Assembly (NCBI RefSeq): GCF_901933205.1
Contig: NC_044582.1
Coordinates: forward strand, 18,885,820-18,949,819
Source: Camarhynchus parvulus
Taxonomy: Eukaryota > Chordata > Aves > Passeriformes > Thraupidae
DNA length: 64,000 nt
Reading direction: 5' to 3'
The notes under the pieces were generated by a model. The model was not told the origin of the DNA. It saw only the letters and a program-made list of their open reading frames with translations, and ran no database searches. Position 1 is the first letter of the stretch, and each line of letters starts with the position of its first letter. Positions 35,259-46,160 of the stretch are shown piece after piece. The translations under genes were made by a program, and so were the position numbers.

Positions 35259-35821
35259 GTAATCCCCAGTCATTCCCCTTCTGAACTGACAGGGAGTGTT
35301 TTGAACTCATTTCAACTGATGCAATAATGCTCTGATCTCTGATCCCACAGAGCAAAGTTCAGAGATCAGTGGTGCCCTGGCTAAGGATTTCGAGAGCTTC
35401 ATCCCCTCTCCATCCATTTGTGAGGTTGTGCTATTGAAATGAGGAAAGCTGAGCTGAGACTCTGCTGCCTTGTCTCATGACAAGCTGCCCAAATGTGATC
35501 CATAGGAACAACCCCGGGCTGTGGGTTGTGGTCAGTGCCTTCTCTAACAATAAGTGAAGAAATCCTAATTTTGTTCTGAAGCAGGTCATTTTACCATCAC
35601 TCCTGCTCATGCTAGATGTGTGTGCCCTAACCAGTTAATCCCCAGACGTGTAACCCTGCTGTGGTTGGTGTACGAGGCGCAGAGTGTGGCACAAGCCCCT
35701 CGCCTACACTAAACGTACTCACCCAGAGCTGCTGCTCATCAGCTGGGCCTGCGGGTGAAGCTGCCAGGGGACAGATTTCCACACGGCTTCCCTAAGGAGG
35801 ATGTGTGCTGGTGTGTTGCAG
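35259..35821 (+). other. ITPR1: Intron, 563 bp
   Basis: Nothing recognisable apart from splice sites. The acceptor is gtgtgttgcag. Confidence 0.85.
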
Positions 35822-36075
35822 TGAGGGAGCCCATGAGCCAGATCACAGAGGAGGTGCGGGACCAGCTGCTGGAGGCGTCGGCGGCCACGCGGAAGGCGTA
35901 CAACACCTACCGGAGAGAGGCCGACCCCGAGGAGCACTACTCAGCAGGGGAGGGAGCCCAGGCTGCAGCAGACAAGAGCAAAGATGAGCTGGAGATGAGT
36001 GCTGTCATCTCCATCATGCAGCCCATCCTGCGCTTCCTGCAGCTGCTCTGTGAGAACCACAACCGGGACTTGCAG
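35822..36075 (+). CDS. ITPR1: ITPR1 exon, [20 protein letters not shown]...NHNRDLQ
   Basis: This exon is 254 bp: two bases complete a valine, then 84 codons. It runs [18 protein letters not shown] to [10 protein letters not shown], ending in phase 0 with donor gtaccg. This is the start of the RIH-associated / coupling region ([20 protein letters not shown]). Substitutions against mammals cluster in the acidic linker ([20 protein letters not shown]); the hydrophobic helix is unchanged except I for T. Confidence 0.97.
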
Positions 36076-36559
36076 GTACCGCCTGCTTCTGGGCAGCTGT
36101 GCTCAGGGTGCCTCGTGCACTCACTGCTGCCACACCATTATCCCTAATCCCAGACCTTTTTAAATAGATTGTGACCAATTATTCTCTTTGGTCTTGATGT
36201 TAATCCAAAAAAAAAGTACTTGGACCTTGCTGAGCTGATATGAGCAAATCCAGTTATCCAGTGGTCTTTGAAAGGTACATACATTAAAGGTGGTAGGATT
36301 AACACTTACTGGGGCTTTTAAAAAGTGTATGTTGAAATCAGGCAAGTGTTGTACTGTGAAGTTACTGATTTGCTTTTGAGAGGGGAGAGAAAGAAAAGAA
36401 AGAAAAATCATGTAGGAAAATGAAGAGGGCATTGGAACTTTGGTTCCAGCAGCCTTCAAGATTAAATTTCCAGTAACGAGGTTCTCCTGGATTTTCTTGA
36501 ATCTGTTCATGTGCCTGGCAGGAGTTGAACACATGGTGAGGGTGTCAGGAAAGCCTCAG

Positions 36560-37100
36560 CTGGAGATGAATCTGCTGAGGGACATGAAGGGCAATGAGAA
36601 GGATTTCTAGGTTGTATCTGCACAGGAGGAACTAGGCAGAGGTGGGTTTGCTGTGGGATAGGCACAGCCCCTGGTGACAGAGGACCTGGAGAAGGTCAGG
36701 GTGCTCAGTGCCACCTTCAGTTTGCTCCTTACTGGTAGGACTGGCCTTCACCCAACCCTACATCCCTGAGACCCTGGTGAGATCCGGAGCAAGGGAGTCT
36801 TACCCTTGGTGGAGAATTGGGATGGGAAGCATCTAAACAAGCTGGAGCCCCAGACTCCATGTGGAATTCTGGCTCCAGTCCTGAATTCTGAGTCCAGCAA
36901 GCAGTCTCAGAGATGACCATGGGACTGGAGCATCTGATGGGCAAGGAGAGGCAGGGGGAGCTGGGAGAGGTCAGGCTGGAGAGGAGCAGGCTCAGGATCT
37001 CTCCCCATGTGTGCAAACATCTGATGGAGGATGTGGAGAGGACAGGCCAGGCTCTGCTCCAGCTGCCTCATGACAGGGGTTGGAGTTGGCAGTGTCCAAA
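36560..37100 (+). mobile_element. CR1 LINE fragment with remnant of ORF2
   Basis: About 36660-36870 resembles the CR1 ORF2 region just upstream of the reverse transcriptase (gaggacctggagaagg, actggccttc, gtcttacccttggtggag). It is then joined to 3' CR1 sequence (gggactggagcatctgatgg, gagaggagcaggctcagg), implying an internal deletion. It is the longest CR1 piece here. Reading frames are broken and no functional enzyme is encoded. Confidence 0.65.
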
Positions 37101-37529
37101 GGTCCTGGCAACCTCGGTGTCCTGTGCTGCCCTGGGATGTGTTTGTAGAATTCAGGGAGCCCAGAGCAGGTTCCCCCTCACAAAGGGGCTCTAATTCAGA
37201 TGATTTTTGTTCAGTGCTGCCGGGCTGGGATGGAGGAGCTGGTGAGGCACTGTACAATGTGCTAAATGCCCTCAGAAAGAGCAATAATTGCCTTGATTGC
37301 CCATTGTTCCGTGGCCGGCAGGAGCGTGGGACCCTGCGTGAGAGCTTTGCAGAGCTGCCAAATCGCTTCCTCTGAGCGGGAATGCCCTGGCAGGGCAGCA
37401 CGTGGGATCCCAGCTGCACGGAAACCTTCTGGGAGCATCTCTGAGTGCCCAGGGTACATACATCAGCCTTTCTCTGGTTTTGAAGGAGAAGAGCCCTTTG
37501 ATGTGTGTTTTGTCAGAGGATTCTCCTGC

Positions 37530-37615
37530 CGCTGGCGGTGCCGTTCCGTGGCGCGGCTCCAAACCGCACGCGCAGGATCCGCTGCTGCCTTTGGCCGCGC
37601 ACCCGCGGCTATAGG
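37530..37615. other. CpG-dense patch inside an intron
   Basis: I count 14 CpG dinucleotides in about 85 bases, whereas neighbouring intron has very few. It includes ggcgcggctcc and ggccgcgcacccgcgg and is followed by ctatagg. It is too short for a standard CpG island but is clearly out of character for this intron. Confidence 0.6.
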
Positions 37616-39849
37616 AGCACACTTGAACTCCAGCCAGGGCAGAAACTTGGCCTGAGCTCTTCGCCGGCCTGAACAATTCCATTTCCCAAACAGCAGGTAG
37701 CTGTAGTCAGCTCTGAGAGAAAAAGGGATTTCTTTTTGTAACAACAACAACAACAAAAAAGGTAGAGCAGCTTTTCCAGTGTAATCCTCTTTCTGCCTGC
37801 CTGCCTCGAGGTTTGTCCTTCTCCCTCAGCCCCAAAGGGAAGGCACAAGTGTCTGATCCTCCAAAATCTTGGTGTCTGCAGCTGGTACATGTAACTGAGC
37901 TCCCTGCAGTCGTGCCAGAGGACTGGCTGCTTAAAGGACCAAGGAAGGGCTCTCCAGGAATTGCACATTATGTTTGAACAAGGAGTGAGCTGGGATCACC
38001 TGCCTGGTGCAGGTGTGTGCTGGGCACCCCGAGCCTTTCCAGGCTGTTGGCAGCTGTGGGAGCTGATGGGCAAACACAGGGCAGTGCCAGTCATGCTGGA
38101 GGAGCTGCTGTGCTGAGGAGGAGGAGGAGGAGGAGGTCTCTGGATGCTCGGGCAGCTGCACTGCTGTGCCCTCTGCATCAGGCAGCCCTTTCCTTCCCAG
38201 CACAGCCCCAGTTTGCTCCGTGTGGATGCTGTTCCATGGGGCTGGGGGAGCTGCAGTACTCTCTCCAATGAAGGCAAGGACTGGGATGAGCAGTGGATGC
38301 TTGCCAGGTGTTGTGGCTGGATCTGCCCGTGGCTGCTGCTCCTGTGCAGGGTCTGTCCCAGGGTGCACACCCCGGGGCCATTCCCACGGGGAGCAGTGGG
38401 CTGGCACACTCAGCGCTGCACAGCTGTGTTCCCACTCTGAGGTGCTCTGGGGGACTGAAAATGAAGAGTTCACTCTGTCCTGGCTGAGAGAGCAGCAGAC
38501 ACTCCCTGGGGCAGTTTCTCACAGAGCAGTAGGGGTTTGTTTTGTACAATTTTTTCCTTACCCTTGTTTCAGCCTAACAACGTCTTGTGTCTCATTCCTC
38601 TTCTCTCCTTGCTGGCTGTGGGTCAAGCAGCTCAGGTATAAGCTTAGCTGCAATCAGAATAAATGCTGTGCTGCAGCCAGAGAGCATTTTTACCTCCTCA
38701 CTTTGGGTATTATCCTTTCATTTTGCTTTTTTTCCTGGAGGGAAGGCACGAGCTCCATTTTCTGTAGGATCAACCTTTTTTACATTCTGACAAGTTAATC
38801 AGAAGTCAGGATACTAAATGAGCAATCAGCTGAAATGTGCTGAATCACTGTCACCTTTAGTCTGCATTCATAGACAGCGTTTTCCTTTTTTAGCTTCGCC
38901 TTCCATTGAATCTGCAATTTCTCTCTCTGTTTGCCTTAAAAGACTCATTAGTCTGACTCAGGCAGAGACAGCCAGGGACAGTGCTGCTCTCTGGGCTGGC
39001 AGGAAAGACCCTGCTGGTTCCATACTCCATGGCTCCTGTTCCTCTGAGGGCTTTTTCACCTTGGAATTGATGTTACCTGCTAGAATTAAGCTAAATAAGA
39101 GTTTTCCTGCTGAAACTTGAAGGAAAAGCAAGTGGTGGTGGCTGCTAATCTTTGCAGCACTGCTGGGAATGCACTGGCAAACAGCATCTGAGTCACTGGG
39201 AGATTGGTTTTCATTAGTTGTCCTTCAGTTTTGGGTGGGTTTGGTGCTTTTCTTCATTTGGAATATAGGAGAGCAGAAAGCTGTTAAATCCATGGTGGCA
39301 AATCTGGCTTTTCATTAGAGAGGCTGCTCCCAATCAGCAGCTTCAAGCAGGAATCACAATAATTATGCGGAAAGAATGCAGTGGAGAGAATTCCATCTTA
39401 AGGCACCTTCCTTCAGGGTGTGCACTCAGGTCCCTCTTGTGCAGGTGGAGCTGCTGTGAGGCCCCAGCCAGGGAATCCAGAGAGGTCTGGGGGGAGGGAG
39501 CCTTGAGTGATGCTGGGCAGGGGAGTGCAGCAGGTGGAGTGAGGCTTCCAGGCTCCAGAGAGCTTCCCAGAGTGCCTGTTCTGTGCTGGGTGTGTCAGGC
39601 TCTAATGGATCTCTCTGTGGATGGGATGCGCTCTGTTCACTGCCGTACAGCATGAGGCCAGCAAGCTGCTCAGGAGAGCAGCACGTTGCAAATAAGCCCT
39701 GGAAAGAGGCTTGAACTGCTTGTACAGCCAGCCAGAGCAATCCACCATGCAGTGGAATTGGGGATGGATGAACGTAATGAATACTATCAGCTAAACAGCA
39801 TTTTGCATGGTTTTTCCCCTCCCTCATGGCTTTGACACTCTCCCCACAG

Positions 39850-40050
39850 AATTTCCTACGCTGCCAGAACAACAAGACCAACTACAACCTGGTGTGTGAG
39901 ACACTGCAGTTCCTGGACTGCATCTGTGGGAGCACAACTGGGGGACTTGGACTGCTGGGTCTGTATATAAATGAGAAAAACGTGGCACTGATCAACCAGA
40001 CGCTGGAAAGTCTGACTGAGTACTGTCAGGGGCCCTGCCACGAGAACCAG
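39850..40050 (+). CDS. ITPR1: ITPR1 exon with GLGLLG (ATP-B motif)
   Basis: This exon is 201 bp, exactly 67 codons, from [20 protein letters not shown] to [11 protein letters not shown]. Both ends are phase 0. It contains G-L-G-L-L-G at 39943-39960, the GxGxxG motif called ATP-B in type 1 receptors. It is cysteine-rich ([13 protein letters not shown]). The donor is gtaatg. The residues agree with mammalian ITPR1 essentially throughout. Confidence 0.98.
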
Positions 40051-41178
40051 GTAATGAACCCAGAGCTGGGAAATGCATCCCCTTTCTCCTTGGTCCCAGC
40101 TCTGCTAGCCTGCTGCTGTCTTACAACACTGACCACTTTATTGCCCCCCTAGGTTGGAGAATTTTTTGTTTATAAACTCCTCATAATCAACTTGTCTCTC
40201 GCAGGGCCCCCTCTGAGGAGCTGAGGCACTCAAAGCAGTAGAAGTATTTCTGCTTTGCTAAGATCTGTTTGATTACACTGGACAGGGAGGGTGGGGAATT
40301 GCTGTACTTCATATAATCCCAACATGGGTTGGTTGGAAGGGACATTAAATCCCACCCAGGGCCACCCCTGCCATGGCAGGGACACCTCCCACTGTCCCAG
40401 GTGCTCCAGCCCCAGTGTCCAGCCTGGCCTTGGGCACTGCCAGGGATCCAGGGGCAGCCACAGCTGCTCTGGGCACCCTGTGCCAGTTTTTGCTTATTCT
40501 CTCCATTTCCTCATTAATTGAACCATAATATTGTCCTGAAAGACTGGGATGTGACTTTTCTGCCTTTGTCTCACAAGAGAATGTGTGAGGCTGTGCATGC
40601 CAGGGAGAATTGTCAGTGTCCCTCTGCTCTCTGGGTCAGGTGGAATAAAACCCCTCAGGTGTTCTAGGTGTGGAGTTCAAGGACAGAACAAGGCTCTCTC
40701 TCTGGATTTTGAAGCCAGCAAGCTGCTGTTTGTACATTTTAGGTACAGACCATTCCAAGAGCAGGGCTGAAGGGTAGGCAGGAGGTTATGGAAATTCCCT
40801 TTCTTTGTGTAGACAGCTCTGAAGTAGGTGTTGATTGGCACGTTTATAATAAAGAAAACTCTCCCTAATCTCAGTAAAGCACTGTTCCTCCAGCCTGCAC
40901 GCTTTGGCATGGAAATGCTTCATTTATCAGCTGTGGTTCTCCTGCTTCCTGAGCCCGGGGGCTCCAGCAGGACCATGGCTGAGGAGATGACAGGCTTGGA
41001 AGAAAATGCCTTCAATCTTTTGTTCTTGCCCTGCCTGGAGCTCTGTGTGCAGCTTTCCAGCTCAGGCAGCCCACGAGGTGATGACAGAGGGGACTCTGCT
41101 GCTCTGGAGGGGTCACCAGCCCGGGCTGTGCTTGTAGTGCAGGCAATTAGTGAAGGCTGATGACTTTTCTTTGGACAG
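40051..41178 (+). other. ITPR1: Intron, 1,128 bp
   Basis: It contains one CR1 fragment (40313-40490). Otherwise nothing is recognised. The acceptor is ctttggacag. Confidence 0.8.
40313..40490 (-). mobile_element. CR1 LINE 3' fragment
   Basis: It reads 'ggttggttggaagggacatt', 'ccatggcagggacacctccc' and 'ctgccagggatccaggggc', the reverse complement of a CR1 3' end. This variant recurs at 52285 and 56945 in the opposite orientation. Confidence 0.87.
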
Positions 41179-41289
41179 AACTGCATTGCTACCCACGAGT
41201 CCAACGGCATTGACATCATCACAGCATTAATTCTCAATGACATCAACCCTCTGGGAAAGAAGAGGATGGACCTCGTGTTGGAGCTGAAG
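41179..41289 (+). CDS. ITPR1: ITPR1 exon followed by a GC donor
   Basis: This exon is 111 bp, 37 codons in phase 0, from [19 protein letters not shown] to RMDLVLELK. It lies in the RIH-associated domain. The exon must end with the lysine codon aag because the next exon starts NNASKLLL, and the following bases are gcaagt. This is a GC-AG intron with an otherwise perfect donor consensus. No usable GT occurs at this boundary. Confidence 0.97.
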
Positions 41290-42566
41290 GCAAGTGAATG
41301 CTCTGTGTGAGGCATGTTAACAGTGGGATAAAATGTGATTTTACTGTTAAAATGATGTGGGTGTTTGCTATATCCCAATAGTCATAAGTGCCCAAAAATG
41401 ATACACATCAGTGAGCTGCAGGCAGTGCCCAAAGATTGTTTGTCACAGGTTTTTCATCTTTTAAATGATGACATGGAGCCACCAGTTCTCAGATGGGGGA
41501 TGCAGGCAGTCAGAATATGCTGAGGAATCCTAAAATCACTTCCTGCAAAAAATCTAAAGCTGATGAAAAGTCTTCTGCTGTTGCTGATCTTTTACGTGGA
41601 CGGTGGAAGTGAAATTTCTCATGTTGCAACTACTTTCCTAACACTTTATTGGTGTTGTTTAATAGGTTGACATTAAATCAACAATTCTTTATGGCTGCCC
41701 ATATTAATGCTGAAATAATTAACCCTGCTGCTGGTTTCAAAACACAAAAACACAGGAGCAGGTTCCCCTCTAGCAACAACAGTCCCAGAGCACTCTTGCT
41801 TCAGCCTGTGCTTGAGAAATATTTCCTTTCTGACTTATTGCCCTGCCTGACACTGCAGTGTCTCCTTGTTTTCCGTTGCCGACTCACACCATTATTATGG
41901 GTAATGTGGGTTTTTTATTATTGTAAATAAAAAATGCTTTTAGACTCGATTAGCGTTATACTTCAAAATTAAATACTTTTATTGGGTTTTATTGTCAGGC
42001 ATGATGGATTTTAATCTTAATTGTTCGTATTAAAGTAGTCTGGTGCCTTGTGGTAGTTTCCCATTTCCTCCCTGTGTTCCTTGGCGTGAGCAGACTGCAG
42101 AGTGATTTCAGTTAAAAGCAGCAAAGCACATCTGTGTCTTCAGCCCTGGCTGTCCCTTGATTTAATCAGCAGCATCTTCAGCAGAGCTGAGCTGCACCAT
42201 TTGGGAGCTCCGAGCTTGTGGTGATGCTGCAGTATCCTTAAATCAAAACAAAACAACACCAGCATGAAAACAGCAGCATTTTTAGAAATTTAAACCTTGG
42301 CTGGGGTTAATTTGATGTCTTTCAATGAGTAGGATTTGGGGAATAAACTGCTAAAATACCTTGTTAAGTTGTGTAGGTCAGTAATGAGAGGAGAGGGGGC
42401 TTGGTGAGGGGAGGCTGTGAGAGCCCTGGCACGCTCTGCCTGCATGGCTGCTGCCTGTGGGGCCCGTGTCCCTGCAGCCCTTTGGCAGCACAGTGGTGCC
42501 ACTCAGGCTGGGTACCCTCGTTTTTTGGCTCCTGGCAGTGATTGCATTGCTTTTCCCTGCCCTCAG
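41290..42566 (+). other. ITPR1: GC-AG intron, 1,277 bp
   Basis: The donor is aag|gcaagt and the acceptor is ccctgccctcag. It contains an AT-rich stretch at about 41,870-42,060 and no recognised repeat. Confidence 0.9.
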
Positions 42567-42662
42567 AACAACGCTTCCAAGCTGCTCCTGGCCATCATGG
42601 AGAGCAGGCACGACAGTGAGAACGCAGAGAGGATCCTCTACAACATGAGGCCCAAGGAGCTG
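42567..42662 (+). CDS. ITPR1: ITPR1 exon, [26 protein letters not shown]...
   Basis: This exon is 96 bp, 32 codons, phase 0 at both ends, ending NMRPKEL. The donor is gtgagt. It is part of the RIH-associated helical domain and identical in pattern to mammalian ITPR1. Confidence 0.98.
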
Positions 42663-43118
42663 GTGAGTCCCGGGACCCCTCCCCAGCTCCTGGCTCTTCA
42701 TTTGCACAGGAGACAGAGAAGTGACAGTCCCTTGTGGCCCCAGAGCTGTCCAGTGAGCCCTGGCAGGGCTTTGGGGCTGGTTCATGTGTGAGCCGGTGAA
42801 ACACAAGCAGGAGATCCAAAGCACAGCCCAAGCACCATTGACTCATCCCAGTGCTTGGGGCTGTGTTGGAGCTCAGAACGTGATGCAGGCGCAGAGAGGG
42901 TGGCCTGGAACACGTTACCTTCAGGGAAATGTGAGGTTCAGTTTGCTGAGCCAGTGAGCTGAGCTGAAGCTGAGTTCAGTTTATCCTGGCTGCTGAGAAA
43001 CCCCCTGAGCTCCCTTTGAGTGTCCCTGCTCTGCTCCATTCCCATCCGTGGGAGTGCTGCCCTCAGCAGCTTCCGCCCTTTCCCTGAGCCTCCCCTCCTT
43101 ACCTGTCTCCTTCTCCAG
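42663..43118 (+). other. ITPR1: Intron, 456 bp
   Basis: No repeat was recognised. The acceptor tract is tgtctccttctccag. Confidence 0.85.
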
Positions 43119-43241
43119 GTGGAAGTGATCAAGAAGGCTTATCTGCAGGGAGAGGTGGAGTTTGAGGATGGAGAGAACGGGGAGGACGTCGCTGCATCTC
43201 CGAGGAACGTGGGACACAACATTTATATCCTGGCTCATCAG
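43119..43241 (+). CDS. ITPR1: ITPR1 exon, [23 protein letters not shown]...
   Basis: This exon is 123 bp, 41 codons, phase 0 at both ends. It contains the acidic stretch [13 protein letters not shown] and ends [10 protein letters not shown]. The donor is gtagag. It forms part of the intervening lateral / linker region before the channel. Confidence 0.98.
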
Positions 43242-44216
43242 GTAGAGTTCCACCATGAGTCCCAAACTGGGGAAAGCCAGAGTCTGATTTCCCTGGAACT
43301 GTTTTCATGGCTCATCACTGAGGCAGACTCACTGCGCATTCTCCTGTTATCAGAGCAAATCCTAATTTTAATCAGAAACAAAAATAGTATAATACAAGAA
43401 AATTTTGGGAATTTTCTTTTGTCGTGGGAAGCAGGCAGGCTCTGGACCGAGTTCCTGAGGACACGTGGCTCAATTCTTGGCAGCACTGAGCAGCAGTGTA
43501 TTATTTTTCAGCTGTATCAAAGGTTACTTTATACTCCCAAAGAGATTCTACTCACAGATCAATTAAAGTGTAATCAGAAATCTTGGTCCTTGCTACATTC
43601 TCTCTCTACTGGAGCCAAGCAGAGTCATTGTATTGATACAATGTGTGTTTGAAAGGCAAAAAACCAAAGAGGAGAAAGCTGTATCTAAATCTACTTAATA
43701 TATTGGTGGTACATCTCTCACTGCATTAGAGACTTCTTGTTCCTCCAGCATCTGAGCAGACAGACCCTCACTGTGCTGCAGGATGAATTTGGAGCATCCA
43801 GCAGCATTTTTGGAGCAGTGCTCTGTACGTCTGCTGCTCAGTTGATGCAGATTTTCTCTTTGTCCCTGCCTGGATCTTTGGGTGCTGAGCACACCTTTGG
43901 GTTGGGGTGGTGTAGAAGGACAGAGCGAATGTGAGTTTCTGTGTGATCAGAAAGATTCCAGGCAAAGGGTGGGAGAGGATGGGGAAAAGAGGAGTACAAC
44001 ACTGGCATTAAAGAAATACATATTTGAATCATTCTGACTTGCTCCCAAAATAGAGCTGCAGGGTGTCTGGTTGGAACAGAACAAGCCTTCTGTCAACTTT
44101 GCCCTTTCCTAGCAGCTGACTGCGTACTATTTCTTTTTTTATGCCAAAAATCAGAAATTTAATATCACAGAGAGACATCTGGTGTCTCCCACTCCCTGTG
44201 CATTCCTTTATTTTAG
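43242..44216 (+). other. ITPR1: Intron, 975 bp
   Basis: Nothing recognisable. The exon frame continues open for a long way after 43241, but the protein is unlike the family. The acceptor is tttattttag. Confidence 0.8.
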
Positions 44217-44321
44217 TTGGCTCGTCACAACAAAGAGCTGCAGAACATGCTGAAGCCAGGGGGTCAGATCGAGGGGGACGAGGCGCTGGAGTTCTACGCC
44301 AAGCACACGGCACAGATCGAG
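44217..44321 (+). CDS. ITPR1: ITPR1 exon, [16 protein letters not shown]...AQIE
   Basis: This exon is 105 bp, 35 codons, phase 0 at both ends. It runs [20 protein letters not shown] to KHTAQIE. The donor is gtaggg. It is part of the cytosolic linker region. Confidence 0.98.
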
Positions 44322-44573
44322 GTAGGGAAGCCCGGGGCTGAGGGCAGCCCCAGGGCATTGTTCATGGTGCTGCCAGGCTCTGCCTGCCTCTCTGTGGACT
44401 CTTGTCTCTGCTGCAGAACATGCAGGAAGAGTTATTTATTTAATTCCCTGGCAGTGGCGGGGGGAGCTATTCCTGAGCTGTCATGTGTGGGCTCGGGGAT
44501 GGAGCTGAGCAGAGCTCTCTTGGCAGCAGCAAGTGTGGCTTCGCTTCTGTTACATTTTGGCCGGTGCTGTTGC

Positions 44574-44621
44574 TGAATCCAGAAAGTTTGTGATAGCTTT
44601 TTGCCACTCTTTCTGGATTCA
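44574..44621. repeat. Small inverted repeat, perfect 13-bp arms
   Basis: tgaatccagaaag at 44574-44586 pairs perfectly with ctttctggattca at 44609-44621, leaving a 22-nt loop. It may be a foldback remnant. Confidence 0.8.
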
Positions 44622-44691
44622 AATGACAGTTTGGCCTCGTGTGCCATCTAAGAGCTTTATACAAGTAAAATGTTCACAGATATGGAGATTT

Positions 44692-44850
44692 CCTGCAGGA
44701 GCTGTGGCTGCCCTATCCCTGGGAGTGTCCCAGGCCAGGTTGGACAGGGCTTGGAGCAGCCTGGGACGCTGGAAGATGTCCTTGCCCATGGCAGGGGTGG
44801 CACTGGATGGGCTTTAAGGTCCTTCCAACCCAAACCAGTCCGTGGTTCTG
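44692..44850 (+). mobile_element. CR1 LINE 3' end
   Basis: It reads 'gccaggttggacagggcttg', 'gatgtccttgcccatggcag' and 'ggtccttccaacccaaacca', ending at the CR1 terminal 'ggttctgtgac'. Confidence 0.88.
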
Positions 44851-45221
44851 TGACTTCCTAAAATTCTGTAGTAAGCAATACAGATATAACTGTTATTCCT
44901 TGTATTTGCCCATGGCTCAAATTTGGCAACTTTCTTGAATTGGGCGACCACGTCGCTCTGAACTCCATCCCAGCTTTGATGTGGGATTCTCTGGGCCCCT
45001 TGGAAACCCCAGCTAAGACCAGTACTGCCAGGATAAGACCACAGCATAGCAATTACAATTCTGGAACTAAATGTAGACCTGCTCTGAAAGGTAAATTAAA
45101 TGCAATCTGTGTCAAGCTGCTGTTCCTTGGAAATGCATCTGCTGGTTTGAAAGGGGGAGCAAAACAGGCAGGAAACCAAGAAATAAGAGCATTTCGAAGG
45201 GCTGACGAGGCTGCTGTGCAG

Positions 45222-45414
45222 ATTGTCAGGTCGGACCGCACCATGGAGCAGATCGTGTTCCCCGTGCCCAGCATCTGCGAGTTCCTCACCAAGGAGTCCA
45301 AGCTGCGCATCTACTACACCACGGAGAGGGACGAGCAGGGCAGCAAGATCAACGACTTCTTCCTCAAGTCTGAGGACCTCTTCAACGAGATGAACTGGCA
45401 GAAGAAACTGCGAG
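45222..45414 (+). CDS. ITPR1: ITPR1 exon, last cytosolic segment before TM1
   Basis: This exon is 193 bp: 64 codons plus one base, from [20 protein letters not shown] to [10 protein letters not shown]. It starts in phase 0 and has donor gtgggt. It is the junction between the cytosolic RIH-associated region and the membrane domain. Only conservative changes are visible against mammals (S for L after IVR, K for R in FFLKSED). Confidence 0.98.
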
Positions 45415-45690
45415 GTGGGTCAGTGCTGCTCCACGTGGGGCGGAGCGTGAGGTTTGGTTCCAATAAAGGGAGAAGCCATAAAACATTCCCCTGAAATCTC
45501 TCCAGTTTTTGGAAGACACAGCCTCCTTATCCTAATTTCCTGGCTGCGTTTCCCTTCTCTCTTTCCCCATTAACTAAAATACTTTAAAAAATACAAACTC
45601 CCCAATACACCTGATACTGAAAATTTCCCTCTAATGTCTAATATCACCCTCCCTTTTAATTTTAAACTCTTAAATTCTGTAAGATTTATT

Positions 45691-45874
45691 CTTCCCCATT
45701 GTTTCTTTCATCTTTCAATGTCTAATTTCATTTATCAGCAAACCTAAAGTTTATTTGTCAAAGCAAATATCTTTTTCCATTCATCAATCAGTAAAATCCT
45801 TCCCATTATTTCTTTGATCTCCCAGTACTAGTTTTATCTACCAGCAAACGCACAACTTGTTTGTAAAAACAAAT
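45691..45874. repeat. Diverged tandem duplication in a G-poor block
   Basis: Both copies share the order cttcc-cccatt-tttcttt...at-agcaaac...ttgt-aaa-caaat at a spacing of about 107 bp. The source is unknown. Confidence 0.55.
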
Positions 45875-45954
45875 TCAGGATTCAGGGAGGACCCAGCTGA
45901 GGAGAGCAGTGGCCTGTGCTGGATGCAGGGGGGAGTAAGGCTGGGGAATGCAGC

Positions 45955-46160
45955 AAGCTTGGACTTGGTGATTGTCAAGGTCCTTTCCAGCTGTAAAGAT
46001 TCTGTGGACTTACGGCATCTCTAGGGATGGAGATGTTCAAGAACAAGTTAAAGATGGATTTCTGAGTAATTGTAAAGTAGAATTCATCCTTTTTTGGCAA
46101 GTAGACTGACTGACAGGTTGATAAGTCCCTTCCATCCCTGTGATGCTAAAATGTCTGAAC
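45955..46160 (+). mobile_element. CR1-like fragment, degraded
   Basis: 'tgtcaaggtcctttccag' with 'agattctgtgg', then 'ggatggagatgttcaagaac' and 'agtcccttccatccctgtg', look like successive worn CR1 3' pieces. The exact limits are uncertain. Confidence 0.45.

Larger units (their letters stand above)
36076..39849 (+). other. ITPR1: Intron, 3,774 bp
   Basis: It holds a sense CR1 fragment (36560-37100), a CpG-dense patch (37530-37615), an AAC run near 37740-37757 and a GAG run (38115-38136). The acceptor is ctctccccacag. Confidence 0.8.
44322..45221 (+). other. ITPR1: Intron, 900 bp
   Basis: It contains a 13-bp-arm inverted repeat (44574-44621) and a sense CR1 3' end (44692-44850). The acceptor is ggctgctgtgcag. 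Confidence 0.8.
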
